From NCBI RefSeq assembly GCF_000007705.1, contig NC_005085.1:2675752-2739751 (forward strand): DNA of 64,000 bases, read 5' to 3'. Origin of the DNA: Chromobacterium violaceum ATCC 12472. GTDB lineage: Bacteria; Pseudomonadota; Gammaproteobacteria; Burkholderiales; Chromobacteriaceae. This document shows positions 49,694 through 57,195 of the stretch, piece by piece (position 1 is the first letter of the stretch; the number at the start of each line of letters is the position of its first letter). The notes under the pieces were generated by a model. That model did no database searches and was not told where the DNA came from. It saw only the letters and a program-made list of their open reading frames with translations. A program made the position numbers and the translations under genes.

Positions 49694-51598
49694 ATGCCCA
49701 TGCCCGACATCCGTTTTGCCCCTCCCCGCTTCCAGACCCTGGCCAGCAAGCTGCTGGTGTTGTCGCTGCTGGCGCTGTGCGTGGCGCTGATCTCGATAGG
49801 CTATACCTTGGCGCTGTCCTGGCGGCTGGAAGGCGGCGCCGCCGCAATCAACGATGTGGGCAGCCTGCGCATGCGCACTTTCCGCGCCGCCTACCTGATG
49901 TCCACCCAAGCCCCCGAGCGCGTGCTGCGCGACGAGGTCGCCGGCTTTGACCAGACCCTGGCCCGGCTGAAGCGCGGCGATCCGGCGCGGCCGCTGTTCC
50001 TACCCGACAACCGCGATATCCGCGACCAGGAACGGCGGCTGGAGCAGCGCTGGCGCAACGATATCCGCCCGCTGCTGCTGGCCGCCGACGGCGCCCAGCC
50101 GTCCGCGCAGCGGCTGCACGGCTTCGTCGCCGAGATAGACAACCTGGTCAGCCTGCTGGAGCGCGACAACGAGAACCACACCAATCTGCTGCGGATGTTC
50201 CAGATGGTGCTGATCGCGATGGCGCTGGCCGGCGCGGTGACCATGGCTTACATGCTGTTCCTGATGGTGATCAACCCGGTCCGCGCGCTCAGCGACGCGA
50301 TGCGCCGGCTGCGCGAGGGCGAGCTGGACACCCGGGTCAAAGTGGATCGCCAGGACGAGCTCGGCATGCTGGCCGAGGGCTTCAACCAGATGGCCGAGCG
50401 GGCGCAGGACCTGTACCAGAACCTGGAGAGCAAGGTCGCCCAAAAAACTCGCGAGGTGGAAGAACAGAACCTGCGGCTGAAAACGCTGTACGACATGACT
50501 TCCTTCCTGCACCAGCAGCGCGCGCTGGACGAAACCTGCCAGGGCTTCATCCGCCGCCTGATGCAGCTGACCGGCGCCGACGCGGCCAACGCCAGGCTGG
50601 TGGACCCGGAGCGCGGCAAGCTGGACCAGATCGCCCAGCAAGGCCTGCCCGCGGAGATGGCGCTCAACGAGGAATGCATCCCCGACGACGCCTGCCACTG
50701 CGGCGAAGCGGTGCAGCAGCCCTTCGCCGTGCTGCGCCACATCGGCGAGCTGGAAGGCGAGGAAATCCGCCATTGCCGCAAGGCGGGCTTCGCCTCCATC
50801 GCCGTGTTCCACATCCGCAACCAGCGCGAGGATGTCGGCATCTTCACGCTTTACTTCCGCCAGAAGCGCGTGCTGTCCATGGCCGAGCAGATGCTGATCG
50901 AGACCCTGGGCCAGCACCTGGGCGTGGCCATCGAAAACCAGCGGCTGGGCGCGGTGGAACGCCAGTTCGCGGTGTCCGAGGAGCGCAACCTGATGGCCCA
51001 GGGCCTGCACGACAGCATCGCCCAGTCGCTGTCCTTCCTCAATCTGCAGACGCAGATGCTGGAAGACGCGATGAATTCGCGCGAGGAGGCGCTGGCGCGC
51101 GAAAACCTGGCCTTCATCCGCGCCGGCGTGCAGGAGTGCTACGAGGACGTCAGGGAGCTGCTGCTCAACTTCCGCACCCGCATCAGCCAGCAGGAATTCC
51201 CCGAGGCGGTGCGCACGCTGCTGCAGCGCTTCGAACAGCAGACCCGGGTGCCGGCGCGGCTGGAAATGCGCGGCGAAGGCAAGCCGCTGGACCCGCAGCA
51301 GCAGCTGCAGGTGTTTTTCATCCTGCAGGAAGCGCTGTCCAACATCCGCAAGCACGCCGAAGCCAGCGAGGTGGAAGTGGAGATCGACAACACCGCCAGC
51401 TTCAGCATGCGCATCCGCGACAACGGCCGCGGCTTCGATTCCGGCCAGCTGGCGGCGAAATCCGCGCGCCACGTCGGCATGTCCATCATGCAAGAACGGG
51501 CCAAACGCATACACAGCCATATCCAGATCCGCTCGGCGCCCACGCAGGGCACCACGGTGGAGCTGACCCTGCCCAAAGAGGAGCGCATCAGCGCATGA
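49694..51598 (+). CDS. narX: Nitrate/nitrite sensor histidine kinase NarX
   Basis: 634 aa. Membrane helix 1 at about 20-42, periplasmic sensor with the P-box ([19 protein letters not shown] at 51-69) that binds nitrate, helix 2 near 178-200, HAMP, a GAF-like middle with the NarX cysteines ([11 protein letters not shown]), and the HisKA_3 kinase with [15 protein letters not shown] and an ATPase end ([24 protein letters not shown]). It phosphorylates NarL. ATG at 49694 or 49700 is used; the TTG at 49670 is unlikely. Confidence 0.95.
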   Translation: MPMPDIRFAPPRFQTLASKLLVLSLLALCVALISIGYTLALSWRLEGGAAAINDVGSLRMRTFRAAYLMSTQAPERVLRDEVAGFDQTLARLKRGDPARPLFLPDNRDIRDQERRLEQRWRNDIRPLLLAADGAQPSAQRLHGFVAEIDNLVSLLERDNENHTNLLRMFQMVLIAMALAGAVTMAYMLFLMVINPVRALSDAMRRLREGELDTRVKVDRQDELGMLAEGFNQMAERAQDLYQNLESKVAQKTREVEEQNLRLKTLYDMTSFLHQQRALDETCQGFIRRLMQLTGADAANARLVDPERGKLDQIAQQGLPAEMALNEECIPDDACHCGEAVQQPFAVLRHIGELEGEEIRHCRKAGFASIAVFHIRNQREDVGIFTLYFRQKRVLSMAEQMLIETLGQHLGVAIENQRLGAVERQFAVSEERNLMAQGLHDSIAQSLSFLNLQTQMLEDAMNSREEALARENLAFIRAGVQECYEDVRELLLNFRTRISQQEFPEAVRTLLQRFEQQTRVPARLEMRGEGKPLDPQQQLQVFFILQEALSNIRKHAEASEVEVEIDNTASFSMRIRDNGRGFDSGQLAAKSARHVGMSIMQERAKRIHSHIQIRSAPTQGTTVELTLPKEERISA

Positions 51599-52242
51599 CA
51601 CAAGCCATACGCATTCTGTTGATTGACGATCACACGCTGTTCCGCAGCGGCCTGAAGGCGCTGCTGCAGCGGCAGGACGATTTCCTGGTGGTCGGCGAAG
51701 CCGCCGACGGGCTGGACGGCGTCAAACAGGCCGAACTGCTGAAGCCCGACGTGGTGCTGCTGGACCTGGACATGCCGGTGATGAACGGCCGCGAAGCGCT
51801 GGCGCAGATACTGAGCGGCTGTCCCAACGCCGCGGTGCTGATGCTGACCGTGTCCGAGGACGGCGACGATCTGGCCGAATGCATGCGCGGCGGCGCCCGC
51901 GGCTATCTGCTGAAGAACATCAACGCCGACTTCCTGCTGGACAGCATTCGCCGCGCGGTGGACGGCGACAGCGTGCTGTCGCCGGAAATGACCGCCAAGT
52001 TGCTGGCCCGCCTGCGCCAACCGGCGGCCAAGGCCAGCGAAGCCGACGCGCTGACCCCGCGCGAACGGGAAACGCTGGGCTGGCTGGCCCGCGGCGCCAG
52101 CAACAAGGAAATCGCCCGCGCGCTGGACCTGGCCGAGAGCACGGTCAAGGTCCACGTGCAGAACATCCTGCGCAAGCTGTCGCTGAGCAGCCGGGTGCAG
52201 GCGGCGGTTTATGCCGTGGAGCATGGGCTGGATAAGGCCTGA
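51595..52242 (+). CDS. narL: Nitrate/nitrite response regulator NarL
   Basis: 215 aa. Receiver with Asp57 (VVLLDLDMPVMNG), Lys in GGARGYLLKNINADF, and a LuxR-type HTH (LTPRERETLGWLARGASNKE, LAESTVKVHVQNILRKL). It activates narKGHJI when phosphorylated by NarX. The start overlaps narX as ATGA (51595-51598). No clear terminator follows, so its transcript may enter the cassette array. Confidence 0.95.
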   Translation: MTQAIRILLIDDHTLFRSGLKALLQRQDDFLVVGEAADGLDGVKQAELLKPDVVLLDLDMPVMNGREALAQILSGCPNAAVLMLTVSEDGDDLAECMRGGARGYLLKNINADFLLDSIRRAVDGDSVLSPEMTAKLLARLRQPAAKASEADALTPRERETLGWLARGASNKEIARALDLAESTVKVHVQNILRKLSLSSRVQAAVYAVEHGLDKA

Positions 52243-52506
52243 GCCTTGCCCGGTTTGATACCCCCACAGCTATGCCATCATGGCGCGGCGCGGTCAAGGC
52301 CAACCCGCGCTCCCCTCCCATGTGTTTATGAATTCAGCGTGGAGTGACCTTGCTTAGCAGGTGGTGTGTTTTGCCCATTTTCAGGTATCCTAAAATAGTC
52401 ACACCGACCCACATCATGCTGATTTAAATATGAAAATCTTGACGGCATAATTTTCATTCGCCAAAATTTGGTGGGATCACCCGATATTTCGAGTGTCTAA
52501 TTACAA
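52243..52506. other. Non-coding flank left of the cassette array, with a palindrome
   Basis: GC falls sharply after about 52310. An 8-bp perfect inverted repeat ATGAAAAT (52430-52437) / ATTTTCAT (52450-52457) lies inside a looser palindrome (GACCCAC ... GTGGGATC) that ends at the cassette core site. It could be a decayed attC or an attI-like site. No open reading frame is convincing and no integrase gene is present. Confidence 0.4.
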
Positions 52507-52513
52507 GTTAGGC
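52507..52513 (+). other. Integron core site (5' boundary of cassette array)
   Basis: GTTAGGC fits the core site GTTRRRY cut by integron integrases between G and T. It is preceded by CTAATTACAA, which resembles the end of known attC/attI sites, and opens the first cassette. Confidence 0.6.
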
Positions 52514-53090
52514 TAAGCTCAACTTACTAGCCTGGACCAAGAGTAGTCGGCACATAAAAATTGACGAATCCAAACTATGAACATCAAGCAAGCGGAAGCA
52601 ATCATTGATGACTTGAATGCGGTTTTCTCCGGAGAAAGTACATCAATACCATCACTCGAGAGAGTTTGCGAAGCCATCGAGTGCATCACCACTGAAATAG
52701 ACAAGATTGGCGCAGAAATTCAGATGGAGGTACCGAAACTGAGCGAAGGCAATGCAGGGGCTTTGGTAATCAATGCTTGCTCAGCTCAACTCGCAACGAA
52801 TCTTCTGGATTTCGCAAAGCGATGTATCGAGAAAGACCAATCTCAAAAAAAGCTGGAGCATGACTTGTCAGAAAACCATGTCATCAGCAAAAAACTAAAG
52901 ATCTAGGTCTTGGTGATCACTAATTACCCTAATCCAAGAACAATTCGCGCATGCTTACCCGTAATAGCGTCTATCCCCAACCTAACTGGAAATTCAACGC
53001 AGACGCCACTACAGGCCATGCCTTCGGCATTCTTATGACCTGTCGCGGCACCTTCCGCATTTCGTGCTCTGGCGCCGGTTAACCAGGGAG
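52508..53090 (+). mobile_element. Integron-type gene cassette 1
   Basis: A 583-bp unit from the core site at 52507 to the core site of its attC at 53090. It contains one open frame (52577-52906) in the array direction with the attC at its 3' end, the standard cassette layout. GC is well below the neighbouring nar genes. A short inverted repeat AGGCTA/TAGCCT (52510-52533) lies at its start. Confidence 0.8.
52577..52906 (+). CDS. Cassette 1 protein of unknown function (109 aa)
   Basis: A soluble, mostly helical protein: MNIKQAEAIIDDLNAVFSGE, then IPSLERVCEAIECITTEIDK, and a Lys-rich end. No signal, membrane helix or domain that I recognise. No ribosome site is evident ahead of the ATG, common for cassette genes. 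Codon use is unlike the GC-rich flanks (many A/T third bases), a sign of transfer. It ends 73 bases before the attC of the same cassette. Confidence 0.7.
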   Translation: MNIKQAEAIIDDLNAVFSGESTSIPSLERVCEAIECITTEIDKIGAEIQMEVPKLSEGNAGALVINACSAQLATNLLDFAKRCIEKDQSQKKLEHDLSENHVISKKLKI

Positions 53091-53096
53091 TTAGGT
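52980..53096 (+). repeat. attC site 1 (integron recombination site)
   Basis: 117 bp. Inverse core ACCTAAC (52980-52986) is an exact reverse complement of the core GTTAGGT (53090-53096). The inner arms TTCAACGCAG and GCCGGTTAAC pair with one extrahelical base (the G after TTCAAC), as needed for integrase strand choice. The middle holds GCCATGCCTTCGGCAT, a small hairpin also present in attC site 2. Confidence 0.85.
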
Positions 53097-53128
53097 CTTA
53101 CAATCAGAACATCGTTTTGGAGAGTCAC

Positions 53129-53407
53129 ATGAATGTAAAAGATGCTGTTTCTAGCGCAAAGCGCTACATCATCGATCTACTTGCTGATGAGAATCTAAGC
53201 AATGTTGGACTTGAAGAAGTTGAGCTAGACCAATCAACAAATCAGTGGATTGTCACTATCGGCTTTTCTCGGCCTTGGGATGAACCGCGCAACGCACTAG
53301 CAGCCCTAGCGGGTTCAAACGGACCTCGCCGCTCATATAAAGTTGTTCGTATTGACAACCAAAATGACCAAGTGCTTTCGGTCAAGAATCGTGAGGCTCC
53401 ATTTTGA
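53129..53407 (+). CDS. Cassette 2 small protein of unknown function (92 aa)
   Basis: Starts MNVKDAVSSAKRYIIDLLAD, followed by strands with QWIVTIGFSRPWDEPRNALA and RSYKVVRIDNQNDQVLSVKN. The alpha-beta pattern is a little like PepSY-type domains, but I cannot assign a family. GGAG lies seven bases before the ATG at 53129. The stop overlaps the start of the PIN gene (TTGA 53404-53407), so the two are made together; it may be the antitoxin or partner. Confidence 0.75.
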   Translation: MNVKDAVSSAKRYIIDLLADENLSNVGLEEVELDQSTNQWIVTIGFSRPWDEPRNALAALAGSNGPRRSYKVVRIDNQNDQVLSVKNREAPF

Positions 53408-53886
53408 GGCCTGTACAACTTCTCATAGACACCAACCTGTTGGTGCTCTTTGTCGTTGGGACAGCGTCTCGTGACTACATTGAAAAGCACAAGCGCCTGA
53501 CAGAGTTCGTACCCGATGACTATGATGCGTTGCTCAAGATAATTTCAAATGCAACTTCGGTATTAGTCACCCCGAACACGCTAACAGAAACATCCAATCT
53601 GGCTGCATACATTGGAGAGCCTGCTCGCAGCAAGGTTTTCGCCGTACTGAAAAACCTCATAACATCTACGGCAGAGTGCTACATCCCAAGCAATACCGTT
53701 ACTGATCGGCAGGAATTTATACGTCTTGGCCTAACAGACTCGCTGCTGATTGAGGCCTGCTCAGAAGACATTACGCTCATTACCACGGATCTGAATCTAT
53801 ATTTGGCAGCGCAATCAGCTGGCAGCTCAGCTATAAATTTCAATCAGATCCGCGATACTTATCTTGGCAATGTGGCTCCCCACTGA
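53404..53886 (+). CDS. PIN-domain protein (putative ribonuclease toxin)
   Basis: 160 aa. The PIN acidic set is Asp9 (LLIDTNLLVLF), Glu62 (LTETSNLA), Asp112 (GLTDSLLIEA) and Asp129 (LITTDLNL), so the metal-dependent nuclease site looks complete. It must start at the TTG at 53404, because the first strand follows directly; GAGG lies about seven bases upstream. Translational coupling with the 92-aa gene suggests a toxin-antitoxin or defence pair. Low GC and position inside the cassette point to transfer. Confidence 0.85.
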   Translation: MRPVQLLIDTNLLVLFVVGTASRDYIEKHKRLTEFVPDDYDALLKIISNATSVLVTPNTLTETSNLAAYIGEPARSKVFAVLKNLITSTAECYIPSNTVTDRQEFIRLGLTDSLLIEACSEDITLITTDLNLYLAAQSAGSSAINFNQIRDTYLGNVAPH

Positions 53887-53934
53887 AAGTATTTGGTTCA
53901 ATATGCAATTGCCACACGGCCTCTACTCGCCCCA

Positions 53935-54051
53935 GCCTAACTGGCGGCTCAACGCGGACACCAATATGAGCCATGCCTTCGGCATTTTCATGGCCCGTAT
54001 TAGCGCTCTACCCGCTTCGCGCTCCGGCACCGGTTAACCTGGACGTTAAGT
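53935..54051 (+). repeat. attC site 2 (integron recombination site)
   Basis: 117 bp, the same length as attC site 1 and clearly related. Inverse core GCCTAAC (53935-53941), L'' CTCAACGCGG with an extrahelical G, L' CACCGGTTAAC and core GTTAAGT (54045-54051). The shared inner part GCCATGCCTTCGGCATT is identical in both sites. Confidence 0.85.
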
Positions 54052-54069
54052 CTCTGAGAAATAGGGGAC

Positions 54070-54164
54070 AGACCACAATTTCCATCCGGTCAGTCAGATG
54101 AAATTCAGTGAGGTCAACTCCCTTTTACCCTCAACTGAACTCCTCGTGAAATAAAATGTGGTCT
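54070..54164. repeat. 95-bp palindromic non-coding element, MITE/REP-like
   Basis: Ends are inverted: AGACCACAATTT (54070-54081) and AAAATGTGGTCT (54153-54164), 11 of 12 bases pairing. A second inner pair is TTCAGTGAGG (54104-54113) with CCTCAACTGAA (54129-54139). The GGGGACAGACCACA end resembles repeats linked to REP-associated transposases, but no transposase is present. Confidence 0.5.
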
Positions 54165-54172
54165 ACCTAATC

Positions 54173-54210
54173 AAAACGCCGCGCCCCCTCACAGGATGCG
54201 CGGCGTTTTT
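54173..54210. terminator. Bidirectional Rho-independent terminator
   Basis: AAAACGCCGCGC (54173-54184) pairs perfectly with GCGCGGCGTTTT (54198-54209). It ends the narGHJI transcript on the minus strand, 22 bases after narI, and can end read-through from the cassettes on the plus strand. Confidence 0.9.
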
Positions 54211-54231
54211 CATGCCCAGCCGTTCAGCCGT

Positions 54232-54918
54232 TCAGCCGCGCGGGCGCACCAGCTGCCAGGCGCGTCCCAGGTAGGTCACGGCGCCGAAGCCGCTCCACAC
54301 ATGCACCAGCCGGGTGAAGGGGAAGATCACGAACAGGCTCATGCCCATGAACAGGTGCAGCTTGAAGACCGGCGAGGCGGAGACGATGAAATCCGCCGCG
54401 TCGCCGCGGAAGGTGACGATATGCTGCGCCCAGCTCATCAGCAGCACCATTTCGTGACCGTCCAGATGCTGGGCCGACACGACGATGGTGCTCAGGCCCA
54501 GCAGCAGCGTGGCCAGTATCCACAGCAGCACCAGCTTGTCGCGCCAAGTGGTGTTGGCCGCCAGGCGGTCGCATAGGAAGCGGCGGTGCAGCAGCAGCGC
54601 GATGCCGATCAGGCACAGGCCGCCCATCAGGCCGCCGGCGCTCATGGCGAACACCTGCTTGAAGTTGTGCGTCACGCCCAGCGCGTCCCACACCGCCAGC
54701 GGCGTCAACAGACCAACTAGGTGGCCGAAGAACAGCCCGATGATGCCCAGGTGGAACAGAATATTGCCCAGGCGCAGCTGGCCGCGGTACAAGAGCTGCG
54801 ACGACTCGCTCTTCCAGCTGTACTGCTCGCGCTCGAAGCGGATCAGGCTGCCCAGCAGGAAAATGGCCAGCGCGATGTAGGGATAGATGCCGAATACGAA
54901 TCTATGCAGGTAGTCCAT
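54232..54918 (-). CDS. narI: Respiratory nitrate reductase gamma subunit (cytochrome b)
   Basis: 228 aa with five membrane helices (YPYIALAIFLLGSLIRFE, LFHLGIIGLFFGHLVGLL, MGGLCLIGIALLLH, LVLLWILATLLLGL, FKLHLFMGMSLFVIFPFTRL). Heme-b histidines are at the second and fifth helices (FHLGIIGLFFGH, LHLFMG...RLVH). It takes electrons from quinol to NarH. GGGAG lies upstream of the ATG at 54918. Last gene of narGHJI. Confidence 0.96.
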   Translation of the reverse strand: MDYLHRFVFGIYPYIALAIFLLGSLIRFEREQYSWKSESSQLLYRGQLRLGNILFHLGIIGLFFGHLVGLLTPLAVWDALGVTHNFKQVFAMSAGGLMGGLCLIGIALLLHRRFLCDRLAANTTWRDKLVLLWILATLLLGLSTIVVSAQHLDGHEMVLLMSWAQHIVTFRGDAADFIVSASPVFKLHLFMGMSLFVIFPFTRLVHVWSGFGAVTYLGRAWQLVRPRG

Positions 54919-54991
54919 GTTTGTCTCCCGATGGCGGAGCGTCAGCGCCGTCCGCCGCCCCTCTCCCATTCAGCGAAGAGGGGGTAAGGTT

Positions 54992-55633
54992 TCAGGCGCG
55001 CGCGCCGCGCGGATAGAAATTGACCGGGGCGATCGCCGGCATGGTCGGCTTCAGCAGCGGCTCCACGCCGTCCGCGCCGGGGCCGAAGGTTTCCAGCATT
55101 TCGTCCATGTCGCGGATGGGCGGCGCCTGCAGCGGCTCAGGCCGGACCGGCGACAGCGTCAGCAGCGCGTCGAACAGCCCGGCATAGGCCGACTCCGCCT
55201 CGTTCAGCTTGCCGGCGATGTGGCCGATCACGTGCACCGCGTCGCCCAGCAGCCGCTCGGACTCGGCCTGGCCGCACTGCCCCAGAAACTCCAGGAACAG
55301 CGGCAGGTAGTCCGGCAGCTCGCTGCACGTCGGCTCGAAGCCGTGCCGGCGGTATTCATCCAGCAGGTCCACCATGGCCTGGCCGCGGGCGCGGTCCTCG
55401 CCGTGGATGTGCTCGAACAGGTGCAGCGAGTGCGACGGGGTGCGGTCGAAGGTGAGCACGTAACGCTGCTGCAGCTCGATCAGGTCCTCGTTCTGCAGCG
55501 CCTGCAGCAGCGGTTCCAGCAGGCTGGCGGTCTGCAGGTGCTCGGCCGCCTCGGCGCGGATCTCGTCCACCGCGGCGACCAGCTCAGCCTCCGGGTAGCA
55601 CAACAGCGCGGACAGAATGGCGTGGATGCGCAT
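54992..55633 (-). CDS. narJ: Nitrate reductase molybdenum cofactor assembly chaperone
   Basis: 213 aa, soluble, helical. Starts MRIHAILSALLCYPEAELVA, with LQQRYVLTFDRTPSHSLHLF EHIHGEDRARG, the NarJ hallmark. It holds apo-NarG for cofactor insertion and membrane docking. GGAG lies six bases before the ATG at 55633. Between narH and narI as usual. Confidence 0.95.
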   Translation of the reverse strand: MRIHAILSALLCYPEAELVAAVDEIRAEAAEHLQTASLLEPLLQALQNEDLIELQQRYVLTFDRTPSHSLHLFEHIHGEDRARGQAMVDLLDEYRRHGFEPTCSELPDYLPLFLEFLGQCGQAESERLLGDAVHVIGHIAGKLNEAESAYAGLFDALLTLSPVRPEPLQAPPIRDMDEMLETFGPGADGVEPLLKPTMPAIAPVNFYPRGARA

Positions 55634-55644
55634 ATCGGTCTCCC

Positions 55645-57195
55645 TCAGTTGCCGGCGTTGGACTTGCGGTCGCGCCGCATGTCGTGGAACACGATGGGCG
55701 TGGCCTTCTTCTTGCCGAACAGGCTGGCTTCGGACTCGCCGCCGGAGCAGCCGTTGCCGAAGCTGAAGCCGCAGCTGGCCTTGTCCTCGAACGCCTCCTC
55801 CACCATTTCCTTGTGGCTGGACGGAATCACGAAGCGGTCTTCGTAATTGGCGATGGCCATCACCTGGTACATCTCTTCCACCTGGCTTGCGGTCAGGTGG
55901 GTACCGGCCAGGGTAGCCGCGTCGCAGACCTTCTCCACGCTCTTCTTGCGCATGTAGCGGCGCATCGCCACCATGGTTTCCAGCGCCTTGACCACCGGCT
56001 CTTCCTTGCCGGCCGTCAGCAGGTTGGCCAGATACTTGATCGGTATGCGCAGGCTCTGCACGTCGGGGATGATGCCGCCCTCGCCTATCAGGCCGTTCTC
56101 CATCGCGCTCTGGATCGGCGACAGCGGCGGGATGTACCACACCATCGGCAGCGTCCGGTATTCCGGATGCAGCGGGAAGGCCACCTTCCACTCCATCGCC
56201 ATCTTGTACACCGGCGAGCGCTTCGCGGCGTCCAGCCAGCTTTGCGGGATGCCCTGCTTCAGCGCCTCGGCCGCGATGGCAGGGTCGTTCGGATCCAGGA
56301 ACAGGTCCAGCTGCGACTGGTAAAGATCCTGCGGATCTTCCACCGCCGCCGCCTGTTCGATCTTGTCGGCGTCGTACAGCAGCACGCCCAGGTAACGGAT
56401 GCGGCCGACGCAGGTTTCCGAGCACACGGTAGGCTGGCCGGACTCGATGCGCGGGTAGCAGAAGATGCACTTCTCGGCCTTGCCGGACGTCCAGTTGTAA
56501 TAAATCTTTTTGTACGGACAGCCTGACACGCACATCCGCCAACCGCGGCACTTGTCCTGGTCGATCAGGACGATGCCGTCGTCTTCGCGCTTGTAGATGG
56601 AGCCGGACGGACAGGACGCGACGCAGGCCGGGTTCAGGCAGTGTTCGCACAGCCGCGGCAGATACATCATGAAGGTGTTCTCGAAGGCGGAGTACATCTC
56701 CTTCTGGATGCCTTCAAACAAAGCATCCTTGGCGCGCTTGGAGAACTCGCCGCCCAGGTCGTCCTCCCAGTTCGGGCCCCACTCGATCTTGTCCATCTTC
56801 TTGCCGGTCAGCACCGACACCGGCCGCGCGGTCGGCGGCGTCTGCATCTGCGGCGCGTTCTGCAGATGCTCGTAGTCGTAGGTGAACGGCTCGTAGTAGT
56901 CGTCTATCGCCGGCAGATTGGGGTTGGCGAAGATATTGGCCAGTATCTTAAGCCGGCCGCCCTGGCGCGGCTCCAGCTTGCCGTCGGCGCGGCGCTTCCA
57001 GCCGCCCTGCCACTTGTCCTGATTTTCCCAGTCCTTGGGGTAGCCGATGCCGGGCTTGGTCTCCACATTGTTGAACCAGGCGTACTCGATGCCGTCGCGG
57101 CTGGTCCATACGTTCTTGCAGGTGACCGAACAGGTGTGGCAACCGATGCACTTGTCCAGGTTCAGCACCATGCCGATTTGCGCGCGTATCTTCAT
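55645..57195 (-). CDS. narH: Respiratory nitrate reductase beta subunit
   Basis: 516 aa. Four iron-sulfur binding groups: CIGCHTCSVTCKNVW, CEHCLNPACVASCP, CRGWRMCVSGCPYKK (with Trp at the [3Fe-4S] site) and CIFCYPRIESGQPTVCSETC. It wires electrons from NarI to NarG. The start overlaps narG as ATGA (57192-57195) and the stop is 11 bases before narJ. Confidence 0.97.
   Translation of the reverse strand: MKIRAQIGMVLNLDKCIGCHTCSVTCKNVWTSRDGIEYAWFNNVETKPGIGYPKDWENQDKWQGGWKRRADGKLEPRQGGRLKILANIFANPNLPAIDDYYEPFTYDYEHLQNAPQMQTPPTARPVSVLTGKKMDKIEWGPNWEDDLGGEFSKRAKDALFEGIQKEMYSAFENTFMMYLPRLCEHCLNPACVASCPSGSIYKREDDGIVLIDQDKCRGWRMCVSGCPYKKIYYNWTSGKAEKCIFCYPRIESGQPTVCSETCVGRIRYLGVLLYDADKIEQAAAVEDPQDLYQSQLDLFLDPNDPAIAAEALKQGIPQSWLDAAKRSPVYKMAMEWKVAFPLHPEYRTLPMVWYIPPLSPIQSAMENGLIGEGGIIPDVQSLRIPIKYLANLLTAGKEEPVVKALETMVAMRRYMRKKSVEKVCDAATLAGTHLTASQVEEMYQVMAIANYEDRFVIPSSHKEMVEEAFEDKASCGFSFGNGCSGGESEASLFGKKKATPIVFHDMRRDRKSNAGN

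Larger units (their letters stand above)
53091..54045 (+). mobile_element. Integron-type gene cassette 2
   Basis: A 955-bp unit from the core site at 53090 to that of attC site 2 at 54045. It carries two overlapping genes (53129-53407 and 53404-53886) in the array direction. Two-gene cassettes are often toxin-antitoxin pairs, which help keep arrays stable. Confidence 0.8.

Noticed and set aside
52243-54231. Integron integrase gene
   Set aside because: Looked for in all frames around the cassettes; only the three small genes are present and none resembles a tyrosine recombinase.
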